Of a stretch of 64,000 nucleotides of DNA, positions 1 to 8,758 are shown in pieces; position 1 is the first letter of the stretch, and the number at the start of each line of letters is the position of its first letter. A program made the translations under genes and the position numbers. The notes under the pieces are model-generated. The model was not told the origin of the DNA. It made no database searches and saw only the letters and a program-made list of their open reading frames with translations. This DNA is from Prosthecobacter dejongeii (GTDB lineage Bacteria > Verrucomicrobiota > Verrucomicrobiia > Verrucomicrobiales > Verrucomicrobiaceae), in contig NZ_JACHIF010000004.1 of NCBI RefSeq assembly GCF_014203045.1, forward strand, positions 1 through 64,000, given 5' to 3'.

Positions 1-111
1 TTCACCATGAGGGTGAAGCATGCCATAGGTGTCAATCCCACACAGCGTCAATACCTTCGCTCACAACACCTCGCGCCTATTGCATCATCCGGGTTGAAAG
101 AGCCTGGAGTC
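1..111. other. Flank downstream of the alpha-2-macroglobulin gene
   Basis: No complete gene lies here. A leftward reading frame could begin at the ATG whose first base is position 26 and run off the window edge, which leaves too little to identify. TTCACC (1-6) can pair with GGTGAA (12-17), a weak hairpin. Bacterial alpha-2-macroglobulin genes are often followed by a penicillin-binding protein 1C gene, but the sequence shown cannot test this. Confidence 0.3.
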
Positions 112-3100
112 TTATTCCGTGATTCGCGCTTTCCACTCGTCCGAGTTGCCTTTCAGCTCCGGCGCATACATCGCCTCAATCTTCGTGGGCAGGGCGCTGA
201 AACGGCCAGGGATCTCGGCCTTCACGCGGTAGCTTAGGTTGTGCGTACCTTTGGGTAGCCGCTCGGCAAAGAAGGCCACTTTCTCATCGCGGAATTCCTG
301 ATAGGCAGGCAGGCCCTCGTAGGTCCAGCCGCTCTGCACTTTTACCGGTTCAAAACCGGCGGGCTTTAGGTCCTCAATCAGAACGTATTCGTAGTCGTTT
401 TTGCTTTCCACGGACAGCTCCACTTCGATGAGGTCTCCGCTCTTCAAGGGGCTATCGCTGGCGATTTCCTCGCGACGATATTTCAGCCCGGTCTGCGTCA
501 CCACCTGGCCGCGCCCGCCCGCCACTTTCTGCTCCGGCTTCTCCTCGATCAGCTTGTAAAACTTGCGCCGCGCCTTCACCTCCAACCCGGAGGCGGGGAT
601 GTTATCTTCTTGCGAGAAGACCGTCAGGTACGCATTCACATAAAGAGGGGATTCGCCCAGCTTGCGAATCTCCAGCGTGTGCTCGCCCGTGGTCAGGGCC
701 TCGCCCTCCAGCAGTAGGCTGCCATCAAAGGTGAAGAGCGTCTCCTTCGTGATCTCCACCTTCTTCAAAGACTTGCCGTCTAGGAGTACCTCCAGCGTCT
801 GCTGCGGGTTGGTTTCGCCGCTGGCCTTCGCATAGATGGCCAGGGCCTCGATGACCGCCGCCGTATCCTTCGTACTGTTCCAGTAGGTGCCGTTACGGCG
901 ATTGTTCAGCAGGTACTTGGCGATTCGTGGGGCCGTTTCGTCCTTCGGATTCGCTGCCACCAGCAGTCGCAGAAAGACCGCCTGAGTTTCGATCTGGTCC
1001 TCATACCAATACCACCACCAGCCTCCCTGTGGCAGATCCAGATAGGCCGTCTGGTTCTCCTCATCCTGTTTCAGGAACTGCCGCAAATTGCGCAGGCACA
1101 TGTCGCGGCGTTCATCCTCCTCCACCGCATCGCACGTTAGGCCCAGCAGGGCCACGCTGTAGCGGGAGAGCTTCTCACGCTGTTCATAAAGCTGGTCACG
1201 CATGGCCTTGTTGCCGGCTTTGTACTCCACCAGCACGCTGTGGATCAGCGCATCCAGATTGTCCGGGTAGCTTTTGCGGTCCTTGTGCTTCACAGGCAAA
1301 TTCAGCCGGCGCAGCTCCTCCGCCTCATGACGTGCCAGCCATTCCACCCCTTGGCGGATCAGGCCATCATTCAGGTCAAAGCCGATGCGCTCCGCCGCCT
1401 TCAGGCCGTGCATCACCACCGCCGTGATGTGGGGGGAGGACTCGCGCCCGCCGGGGAACCAGCCCCAGCCGCCGTCGCCATTGCGCATGGCCTCCAGCCG
1501 GGCCAGGCCCGTCTTCGCCATCTTCTTCACTTCGTCCTCATCAAAGACAGGCTCTTGGTTAGGCCGTCCCTTCCACTGCTTCGCACGCTCCTCCGGTTTG
1601 CCGATCTGCTGGGCATTCAGGTTCGTGAGTTTTTCCTTCACCGCTTTCAGGTCCACGCCCAGGTCCTTCAGCACACCCAGGGTGATCACCGTGGGGACAA
1701 AGCGGTTCAGCGTCTGCTCTGTGCAGCCATAGGGGTAGGCCACCAGATACGGCAGCGCATCCACCAGCGCCATCGCCAGCGTGGGGGAGTAGCGCACCTC
1801 CAGGCGGGACTGCTCCGGCTTGCGCTCCGCAGGCACCTTCAGCGTCAGCTTGCCACTGGCCTCATCCGGGCGCAGGGCCAGGCTCCAGGAGTCCGTCTTC
1901 AGCAGGCCGTGGGTGTAGGCCGGGAAGGTCATCTCCATGGCGTCGCTGTCCTTCTGCGCCAGCGCCTTCACGCGGATCTTCGCCTCGCCCTCGCCGGTGA
2001 CTTTCACCCGCCAGTCAAAGCGCTTTTCGCCATGCGCGCCGATGTCCGCCGCTGCCTGGGTGGCCTGCCCTTTCTCCAGAAATTCCAGCACGCCGCCCTC
2101 CAGCTCCAGCACCGCTTTCACACTCTGCGCCACGTCCATTTCATTGTGGACGTTGGCCGAGATCACCACCTCATCCTTTTCCACAAAGAAGCGCGGGGCC
2201 TGCAGCCGCACCATCAGGTTCTTCCGCGTGATGACCTCCACCGCCGCCTCCCCCACCTGCGTGGACGGGCCCATCACCCAGGAGCGCAGCTTCCACGTCG
2301 TAAGGTTGTCCGGCAGCGTGAAGTTAAACTCGCCCGCGCCCTGCGCATCCGTGGTGAAGTCTGCGATCCACACCGCACTGTCCGCTAGATTGCTGCGGAT
2401 CATCGGCTGCGGGCCTTCTTCTGCGTCAGCAGCAGCACCGCCTGCGGCAAAGGCATCTGCAGACATCTCTATGGCCATCGCCACAGGCGCAGGGGCCGCC
2501 ATCGGCGCACCGGGGGGGGGTGGGGGGGCCATCGCGAGACCTCCTTCAAACTTCATGCTCATCCGCCTGCTTGCCATGCCACCTGCCGCAGGTGCACCTC
2601 CAGAGGCAAAGGGATCGCCCGCATCATCCGCCACGCTGCCGCCAAAGATCCCCAGCGGACTCATCCAGCCCCCAAGGCCCGTTTCTAGCGCGTGGAGGGA
2701 ATCTGTTACCTGCGGGTAATGGCTGCGCTTCCAGCCCCAGAAAAAGGGACGGATGTCTTGCTGATTGCTGCCACCGGAGATGTACTCCAGCGCCTTGTCA
2801 TAGGCCGTCAGCACCACCTTGCCCACAAAGGGTTTTCCGTCCTGGTCCTTCACCAGCACCTTTACCTTCGATCCCTGGCCAGGCAGATAAGTCGCGCTGT
2901 CCGGCGTCAACTCCACCGTGGCGATGCGCTTCTTCGGCGGAACGATGATCTGGCGTGTCACTTGGTGTACCTTCGCCGCGCTCACAGTGTAGGCCTCCAG
3001 AAAAACATTCGGCTGGTCCGCCTCCGTCAGGTTGAAGCGGTGCGTCGTGCTCTTGCCCTCCAGCTTGATCCACACCGGGTCAGGATAGGTCCCGTTTTCG

Positions 3101-6100
3101 GTCCGCAAAAACAGCGCCACCGTGCTGCCGGGGCGGTTCGTGTTCAGCGTGATTTCCACCTCTTCTCCAGGCGCGTATTCATCCTTTTGAGTGATGAGTT
3201 CCAGGTCGTCAAAACGGTAGTCTTTGCCCTCCTCAAAGCCCTCGCCACGGGCCGTGGTGAAGCTGATGCCCTCGATCTCATGCCCCGCCTTGTCCTTCAG
3301 CTTGACCGAGACACGATACTGCCCGCCCTGCGCCAGGGTAAAGCGCGCCTTCACCATCGGCTCGCCCTCTTTCAGCGTCACCTCGGCGGTGTGCACAGCC
3401 TCTTCCGTCGGCTGGCCATCCTTGCCATACGTGATCCGATAAACGGTTAGGCCGCCTGTGGCCTGCACCTCGCGGCCATCCAGCGTGCGCGCATTCACCG
3501 TCGCCTCCGCCACTTCGCCTGTCTGGTAGTAGCCCTGGTTCAGCGAGACATAGACCTCAAACGGACGCCGCGCCGCCAGCACGCTGCCCGTGCCAAAGAT
3601 CGTGCGGCGGCTCTGGTCCGTCACCTGCGCCTCGATGGTGTAACGGTGATCTTCCTGGCCATGGAGTTCCTTCGCGAGTGCGGTATCCACCTGGATGGTG
3701 AAAGTGCCGTCCGCATTCAGCGGGGATTCGCCTTCGGCCACCAGCTCCGGCGGGTCCGAATGCCAGCGCACCCACGGGTAGCGCGGGATGCAGAAGCACC
3801 AGCGCTCCGCCCCTGGATACCAGTCATAATAACTCGCGCGCCAGCCATATCCCGCGCCGAAAAGCCAGTCCCACGGACCGATGGGAAACCAGCGCTCCGT
3901 ATGTGCGCTGCGCTGTACGTTGTACTTCACCTTCCCCTCCTTCACCGGACCACCAAAGTAGTAGTCCGCCTTCACCTTCACCTCAAAGCTATCGCCCAGC
4001 GCCACCGGTGTGGTGGGCGCCTCCACCTTCACTTCAAACTCCGGTTTCTTGTACTCCTCCACGCGGAAGTTGTGGTTCCCCACATGCTCCAGGGCTCTAC
4101 CTTTCCTCTGCGCTGCGAAGGTCATCACGTAGCTGCCTAGGGTGGCCTCATCCCCCAGCATCAGCACGTCGTTGATGGCCCCGGATTCATCGGCCTTGAA
4201 GGTCTTTTCCGTCACCTTTTCACCACGCGGATCCGTGATGGTCACCTTCATCATCGCATCGGCAAAGACATTGCTGTCCAGCTTTGGATCATAGCCCACC
4301 TGCCGTGCCCAGGCCTTCCACTTCACCTCCTGGCCCGGACGATAGACCGGACGGTCCGTGATGGTGTAAAGGCGGGTCTGCGCATCGTATCGGTCCCGCC
4401 CCTCATGAAAGTACAAACCCTGAAAGCCCAGGAACGCCAGCCGCCCGTCTGCCGCCTTGGCCTGGATCAGCCACTGGTAGTTATCCATCTTCGCCATGTC
4501 TGACTTCACCTGCCCCGCGGCATCGGAGGTCAGTTGCAGGTCCTTGAAAGTGTAGTGCATCTGGGGCCGGCGCAGGATCTTGCTCTCCTTCCACTCCTGA
4601 TGATAGCCAAAGAACCGCACCGTGGCGCCTTCGACAGGGGCGCCCGTGGCCGCATCGGCGATGAAGTAGTGCCCGCCCTTGGCCTGTTTCGTCTGCACGA
4701 TCACCAGACCCTCCAGCCACAGCAGTGCCTTGGTCACGTGTCCGCCTTCAAAACGTCCCTCTACCAGCCAGGCCCCGGCCTCCTTCAGTGGTGTGGGTAC
4801 CGTCACCCGGCGGTCCCAGTGGTTCTCACGTGGCTCCAACTTCTGCTCCCAGGTCACTGCATCTCCCATGAGATATTTCTTTCCATTGCCTTCCTCCAGC
4901 AGGCGCTGGCCGATGCTCTGGATATTCGCCCGCTGCCACTCAAACTCCTTGGGCGAGCTGCGCAGGTACGCCTCCGTATCCGCCAGCAGCTTGGCCACAT
5001 TCACCCGGCGGGCGGAAAAGGAAACCTGCGTCGCATTGCGAAACGTCAGCGACAGCTTCGCCTCACTGCCTGCAGCCTGGGCGAGCTGTGGATCCAGGTG
5101 GCCCTGGTTCGCAGTGATCTCCCAGAGGCTTGTGGACATCTCGGCGACCATGGAGCCTTCCGCCGTGCTGAAAGAATCTGCCCCGCCCACATCCGGCAGG
5201 AGATTGGACGAACTGGGCTTTAGCTTCTTTTCCAGCAGCTTTTGCTCTTTCTCCGTCAGCTTCGGCAGTACTGCGATGCCATTTTTCAGGGCCTCCACCG
5301 CCTTTGGATACTGGCGACGGTCCGTCCACTCATCCGCCAATACCTTCCAGATTTCCGCCCGTCTCATGGCGCTTTCCTCAGGATCATTCGCCCGGGCTTT
5401 CAGCAGTTCCATGAAGCTCCACTCAGGCGGCAGCGTGAGGCGCTTCGGCCCCGTGGCCAGCCGCACCACCGTTTCATCATCCTTCAGCGTGTGCAGCGCC
5501 GCGATGCCATCGCGCTTTGCCCCTTCCTTTTCATCCGCCTCAAAACGCAGCCCCAAGTCCTCCAAAGTGCGAACTGAGAACCACGCCTTCGCCAGCTCCG
5601 CCAAGATCCGCAGCGACTCCTTCATCTGCCCCGGGTGCAGTTTTCCTATCTCCTGCCACAGCCACAAAATGCGCTCGCCATCATTCCGGGCTGCTGCCCA
5701 GGACTCCGCCGCCTTGAAGTAAACAGGCTCGCCCTTTTCATCCACCGGGTAGCCCGTGGCCGGATCATCCAGCCCACTCTGCTCATCATAGTCCGGCAGC
5801 GGCCCCTGGATGTCGGTCAGGTGCAGCAGGCTCCACACCATCCCCGATTCGTAGAGACCGCTGCCATGGTAGGAATGACCAGGCATCAATCCTGAGGCCA
5901 GCAGGCTCATCACCGTGATCTTTTCCGCCACGGTCGCCTCCGCAGGTTGCGCCTTCCATGCCGCCTCCAGCAGTTGCAGCTCGCGATGGCGGTCGCGCTG
6001 CTGCGTTTGCACAAAGTTGCCCCCTCGGGCATAGCGGTAGGCTTGGCGCTGGAACTTCCCATCCACGATCTGCCCGCTGTGCTCCAACCTCCCAAAATCC

Positions 6101-6396
6101 ACCGCCGCCTGCAAAAGTAGGTTCCAGTTTTTCGGGTGAGTCTTCACCGTCATCTCCAGCACCTCCTCCTGCTCCGCCGGTGCATTCAGGCTGGCCAGTG
6201 CCTGAAAGGTGGCAGCTAGCAGCTCCGCCGTCGCATCCGCCCCCTTCAGTCCCGCCTTCCCCAGGTCCGCTGCCTCCCGGTGATTGCCCTGCTCAGTCAG
6301 GGCTTTCACTTTCTCCAAGGTCGCCTGGGCATCTTGGGCTGGGGTGGGGGTAGGCATGAGAAGGAAGACGAGGGGGAGCCAGAGAAAATATTTCAT
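112..6396 (-). CDS. Bacterial alpha-2-macroglobulin family protein (thioester type)
   Basis: A 2094-residue secreted or periplasmic protease-trapping protein. The N-terminus is a signal peptide (MKYFLWLPLVFLLM, then PTPTPAQ), followed by about 500 residues rich in helical TPR-like sequence. An MG2 region with DRPVYRPGQ lies near residues 680-690. A thioester motif, YGCTEQ, places its Cys near residue 1558. In this family the Cys-Gln thioester couples covalently to an attacking protease after bait cleavage. A low-complexity stretch rich in Ala, Pro, Gly and Met covers about residues 1250-1335, just before SAVWIADF, and could act as bait or linker. The protein is longer than the roughly 1650 residues of E. 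coli YfhM because of the N-terminal helical part. It is transcribed alone from the 6397-6750 spacer. Family assignment is secure; the protease target is unknown. Confidence 0.93.
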   Translation of the reverse strand: MKYFLWLPLVFLLMPTPTPAQDAQATLEKVKALTEQGNHREAADLGKAGLKGADATAELLAATFQALASLNAPAEQEEVLEMTVKTHPKNWNLLLQAAVDFGRLEHSGQIVDGKFQRQAYRYARGGNFVQTQQRDRHRELQLLEAAWKAQPAEATVAEKITVMSLLASGLMPGHSYHGSGLYESGMVWSLLHLTDIQGPLPDYDEQSGLDDPATGYPVDEKGEPVYFKAAESWAAARNDGERILWLWQEIGKLHPGQMKESLRILAELAKAWFSVRTLEDLGLRFEADEKEGAKRDGIAALHTLKDDETVVRLATGPKRLTLPPEWSFMELLKARANDPEESAMRRAEIWKVLADEWTDRRQYPKAVEALKNGIAVLPKLTEKEQKLLEKKLKPSSSNLLPDVGGADSFSTAEGSMVAEMSTSLWEITANQGHLDPQLAQAAGSEAKLSLTFRNATQVSFSARRVNVAKLLADTEAYLRSSPKEFEWQRANIQSIGQRLLEEGNGKKYLMGDAVTWEQKLEPRENHWDRRVTVPTPLKEAGAWLVEGRFEGGHVTKALLWLEGLVIVQTKQAKGGHYFIADAATGAPVEGATVRFFGYHQEWKESKILRRPQMHYTFKDLQLTSDAAGQVKSDMAKMDNYQWLIQAKAADGRLAFLGFQGLYFHEGRDRYDAQTRLYTITDRPVYRPGQEVKWKAWARQVGYDPKLDSNVFADAMMKVTITDPRGEKVTEKTFKADESGAINDVLMLGDEATLGSYVMTFAAQRKGRALEHVGNHNFRVEEYKKPEFEVKVEAPTTPVALGDSFEVKVKADYYFGGPVKEGKVKYNVQRSAHTERWFPIGPWDWLFGAGYGWRASYYDWYPGAERWCFCIPRYPWVRWHSDPPELVAEGESPLNADGTFTIQVDTALAKELHGQEDHRYTIEAQVTDQSRRTIFGTGSVLAARRPFEVYVSLNQGYYQTGEVAEATVNARTLDGREVQATGGLTVYRITYGKDGQPTEEAVHTAEVTLKEGEPMVKARFTLAQGGQYRVSVKLKDKAGHEIEGISFTTARGEGFEEGKDYRFDDLELITQKDEYAPGEEVEITLNTNRPGSTVALFLRTENGTYPDPVWIKLEGKSTTHRFNLTEADQPNVFLEAYTVSAAKVHQVTRQIIVPPKKRIATVELTPDSATYLPGQGSKVKVLVKDQDGKPFVGKVVLTAYDKALEYISGGSNQQDIRPFFWGWKRSHYPQVTDSLHALETGLGGWMSPLGIFGGSVADDAGDPFASGGAPAAGGMASRRMSMKFEGGLAMAPPPPPGAPMAAPAPVAMAIEMSADAFAAGGAAADAEEGPQPMIRSNLADSAVWIADFTTDAQGAGEFNFTLPDNLTTWKLRSWVMGPSTQVGEAAVEVITRKNLMVRLQAPRFFVEKDEVVISANVHNEMDVAQSVKAVLELEGGVLEFLEKGQATQAAADIGAHGEKRFDWRVKVTGEGEAKIRVKALAQKDSDAMEMTFPAYTHGLLKTDSWSLALRPDEASGKLTLKVPAERKPEQSRLEVRYSPTLAMALVDALPYLVAYPYGCTEQTLNRFVPTVITLGVLKDLGVDLKAVKEKLTNLNAQQIGKPEERAKQWKGRPNQEPVFDEDEVKKMAKTGLARLEAMRNGDGGWGWFPGGRESSPHITAVVMHGLKAAERIGFDLNDGLIRQGVEWLARHEAEELRRLNLPVKHKDRKSYPDNLDALIHSVLVEYKAGNKAMRDQLYEQREKLSRYSVALLGLTCDAVEEDERRDMCLRNLRQFLKQDEENQTAYLDLPQGGWWWYWYEDQIETQAVFLRLLVAANPKDETAPRIAKYLLNNRRNGTYWNSTKDTAAVIEALAIYAKASGETNPQQTLEVLLDGKSLKKVEITKETLFTFDGSLLLEGEALTTGEHTLEIRKLGESPLYVNAYLTVFSQEDNIPASGLEVKARRKFYKLIEEKPEQKVAGGRGQVVTQTGLKYRREEIASDSPLKSGDLIEVELSVESKNDYEYVLIEDLKPAGFEPVKVQSGWTYEGLPAYQEFRDEKVAFFAERLPKGTHNLSYRVKAEIPGRFSALPTKIEAMYAPELKGNSDEWKARITE
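2511..2528. repeat. Interrupted G-tract (G9-T-G7) inside the alpha-2-macroglobulin gene
   Basis: On the + strand nine G, one T and seven G follow one another. On the coding strand this gives a run of proline codons in the low-complexity segment ahead of the C-terminal half. Such homopolymers are prone to slippage and a one-base change would truncate the protein. The frame is open here as written. Confidence 0.8.
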
Positions 6397-6750
6397 ACCG
6401 CAGTGTGGGTTTTACCAAAGCGCATCACGAGAGACAAGCCCGCCTCTTGGGGTGTTCAGGATCTTTTTCGTCAAATTTGCGTCCCGCCATCTTCAAGAGA
6501 AACGAGAACCCACGATCCGCTCCCAGTGGAGTGCGGAGGCTCAAAGAGACGGGACTTGGCAAGTACTGCTCCTTGGGAGGAGGGAAGGCAGGCTTGTTAA
6601 AAGTAGGATGGACTGTTTTAATCAGCCAAGTGGCAGGTCCCAGGAGGCATGGCGAGTGACCGTTCTCCGTCATCGTAGCAGGGATAAGTGGGCTTTTGGA
6701 AAAGCCTTGGGATACCGCTGGGATTCGGTTAGTAGAAGTCACTTAGATTC
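6397..6750. other. 354-base intergenic region between divergent genes
   Basis: This spacer separates the leftward alpha-2-macroglobulin gene from the rightward Rhs-derived gene, so it should hold both promoters. I see no clear sigma70 pair or terminator. A short open frame (6405-6659, +) exists but has no recognisable product. The middle part (about 6540-6660) is purine-rich on the + strand. I make no functional call. Confidence 0.4.
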
Positions 6751-7767
6751 ATGAATCGGCTGCTTCTTTTCCTCTGCCTCTGGCTCACCGGTTTTGGTGG
6801 CCTGGAAGGACGAGCCTGGGGAGGGATGTTTCAGGGAGAAGAGACTGCCTTGCATGCCTACGACGAGGCGGAAATCGTAGTCGGTCTAAAGGGCACAGCT
6901 CCCCTGGAAAGCGCGGCTTCAGTTGCCCAGCAGCATGGGCCCGAAGATGCCTACGATGCGTGGCCATCCCAAGATTTCCATGCGCAGATCCATTGCCGGG
7001 GATGGATGCCAGATGGCCCCAATTTGTATGCCTATGTCCAGCAGAACCCTTGGACGAAGTTCGATCCGTTGGAGCTAGCTAGTGATTGGTCGTCTATACA
7101 CAGTGAGGCATGGGATATGGCTTCAGAAGAACTTTATAACGTCGCAGATTTTTTTAGTTTTGTAGATGGCCCAATAACTCAAGCTAGACACGAGAGGCAT
7201 AAGAAAGAAAACCCCACCAGCGCAAAAGTAATGGAATATTTGGTTTATGCCGCAAGTCAACCTGGTATGTTTGGGGGAATAAACGTCCCTAGAGTGCCAA
7301 AGGTGCCTAGTGTGCAAAAACTACCTAATGCACCAAAAGGGCCGAATCCCACCCCTTTGCCTAAGTCAGAACCCGTTCCGGCTGCTTTACCTGCGGCATC
7401 CCCAACAGCAACCGCTTCTGGCACGGTTGCTAATGCTGAAGCGGCTGTTGTAACTACAATGGATCCATCATTGATTAGATTTAGTCAAAATACTATATCT
7501 AACAATTTTAGCACTGGTGGGACTGTGAAAAGTTTGGCGGCTGACCTCCGCGCAGGGAAAGTGAATGCAACGAGCGTTCCACCCATAAGAATATTTGATA
7601 AAGATGGTTTGATGTTTACATTGGACAATCGGCGACTTGCTGCTTTCCAGAAGGCGGAAGTTAAAGTTCCATATCGAATCGCGACATCAGAAGAAGTCGC
7701 GAAAGATGCTAAGAAGTTTACGACCACGAATGAAGGGAAATCCGTCGAGTTTAAAAGAAATAAATGA
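6751..7767 (+). CDS. Short secreted Rhs-core remnant with C-terminal ParB-like toxin domain
   Basis: A 338-residue protein that looks like the last part of an Rhs polymorphic toxin. Residues 1-22 form a signal peptide. Residues 86-107 carry the hallmark end of the Rhs core (PDGPNLYAYVQQNPW, then TKFDP), with LELA in place of the usual LGLA. A Pro/Ala-rich linker covers about 180-235. The C-terminal domain (about 240-335) has RFSQNTISNNF, VPPIRIFDKDG and TLDNRRLAAF, a pattern I associate with ParB-like nuclease toxin tips of Rhs/YD proteins. The long YD-repeat shell is absent: only about 85 residues precede the core. Base composition becomes more AT-rich after about position 7080, consistent with an imported cassette. 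The next gene starts 3 bases later and is the likely immunity gene. It may be a functional mini-toxin or a deletion product. Confidence 0.65.
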   Translation: MNRLLLFLCLWLTGFGGLEGRAWGGMFQGEETALHAYDEAEIVVGLKGTAPLESAASVAQQHGPEDAYDAWPSQDFHAQIHCRGWMPDGPNLYAYVQQNPWTKFDPLELASDWSSIHSEAWDMASEELYNVADFFSFVDGPITQARHERHKKENPTSAKVMEYLVYAASQPGMFGGINVPRVPKVPSVQKLPNAPKGPNPTPLPKSEPVPAALPAASPTATASGTVANAEAAVVTTMDPSLIRFSQNTISNNFSTGGTVKSLAADLRAGKVNATSVPPIRIFDKDGLMFTLDNRRLAAFQKAEVKVPYRIATSEEVAKDAKKFTTTNEGKSVEFKRNK

Positions 7768-7770
7768 ATT

Positions 7771-8025
7771 ATGAGCGAATCAAAGCAGGACAAATCAATA
7801 TTCACTCGCAAAGACTTTGTCGTATTTATTCAAGGAATGGAGAAAGATTTTCGGACTAACCACGAAGATTGGGAAAATAAAGATATACCCAGCTTTTTGG
7901 ATGCATTAGGGAGGTGGGTTGAAGATATGGATGGCTATTATATGAATCATGGTCTGGAGGTCCCGAAAGAACTGACATGGAAAGTTTTATGTGACATATT
8001 TGATGCAGCAAAGATTTATGAGTAA
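7771..8025 (+). CDS. Small acidic protein, candidate immunity protein for the preceding toxin
   Basis: An 84-residue acidic protein with no signal peptide or membrane segment, so presumably cytoplasmic. Visible features are HEDWENKDIPSFLDAL, WVEDMDGYY, TWKVLCDIFDAAKIYE. This W-E-N...W-x-x-D-x-D-G-Y-Y...W-K...A-A-x-x-Y-E pattern resembles a small domain family that I believe is DUF7660. It starts 3 bases after the toxin stop, shares its AT-rich composition, and is followed by no other gene on this strand. Short acidic proteins placed directly after a toxin tip usually neutralise it. Function is inferred from position and composition only. Confidence 0.65.
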   Translation: MSESKQDKSIFTRKDFVVFIQGMEKDFRTNHEDWENKDIPSFLDALGRWVEDMDGYYMNHGLEVPKELTWKVLCDIFDAAKIYE

Positions 8026-8108
8026 TATCAAGGCGTGCCGCATTTGCTCGTAGCAGGAACTTTTTATTCTTTCGGGTTTGATCTCGGCATAGTGGGTCTT
8101 CAAGCCAT

Positions 8109-8125
8109 CCGCCGCGCTGCGGCGG
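8109..8125. other. Perfect 7-base inverted repeat downstream of the immunity gene
   Basis: CCGCCGC (8109-8115) and GCGGCGG (8119-8125) are separated by GCT. It lies between the immunity gene and the replication-protein fragment that ends from the other side. No T-run follows in either direction, so it is at best a weak stem. Confidence 0.35.
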
Positions 8126-8149
8126 AGCCGGGTCTAACAAGAGGTTAGG

Positions 8150-8758
8150 TCAAATCAAGCCTTGCTGGATGCCCCTTTGGATGGCCTGGATGAAGCCCGT
8201 CGCGTTGCAGATGAGGCGGATGCGGTCGAGGTGGCGGGCCTTGTAACGGGAGGGAGGGCGGAAGCCAGGGACGATGCTGGTGGCGGTGACGCCGTAACCG
8301 TAGCCGGGGGTGGTCCAGTAGAGGGAGCCTTCATACTCGACCTCTTCGCGGCCCATCCAGTGCCAGGCGCGGAGCCTGCGTGCGCCGCCATGAAATGCGC
8401 TCTTGAGCTGGCCCCAAAAGAGACGGTTGCCGAAGATGGAGGGGCATTTGGACAGGATGCCGTACTCTGGGCCTGGGGCGGGCTTGCGGGGGTTGACGTC
8501 CTTGAAGAAGAGGGACCAGCGGCGGTGGTTGATATCGTGCTCCATCTTTTTGCGGGCCAGACGGCGAACGCGGACCCACTGCTGGGGGGTAAGCTGGAGG
8601 ATGTGAAGCTCACCGACGGGAAGCCGGGTGCGGGCAAAGGTGCCCCAGTAGCGCCCGGTAAAATCACCCGGTCGGGTCTGGTCGGACTTGCCGAGGTAGG
8701 AGGCCAGATAGTTGATGAAACCTCCGTGGTGCTTGATGGGCTGCGGCCACCTCGCCTC
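8150..8758 (-). pseudogene. Truncated rolling-circle replication-associated (HUH-type) protein, C-terminal part
   Basis: An open leftward frame of about 200 codons with no start near its beginning. It opens at a stop codon inside the end of the PPC gene (8771-8773), and its first in-frame ATG is only at 8545. The peptide includes KHHGGFINYLASYLGK, DFTGRYWGTFAR and many basic and aromatic residues. This resembles the tail of phage or plasmid rolling-circle initiators, where a Y-L-x-x-Y-x-x-K segment follows the HUH motifs. The HUH metal-binding motifs and the first catalytic region are missing, so it is a 5'-truncated relic. Its first residues overlap the stop codon of the PPC gene, marking a probable recombination junction. 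The family call rests on weak pattern similarity. Confidence 0.42.

Noticed and set aside
1240-2388. Long + strand open frame opposite the alpha-2-macroglobulin gene
   Set aside because: It is rich in His, Arg and Leu as expected for the antisense of a GC-rich gene and shows no domain or start context; the minus-strand protein is a clear family member.
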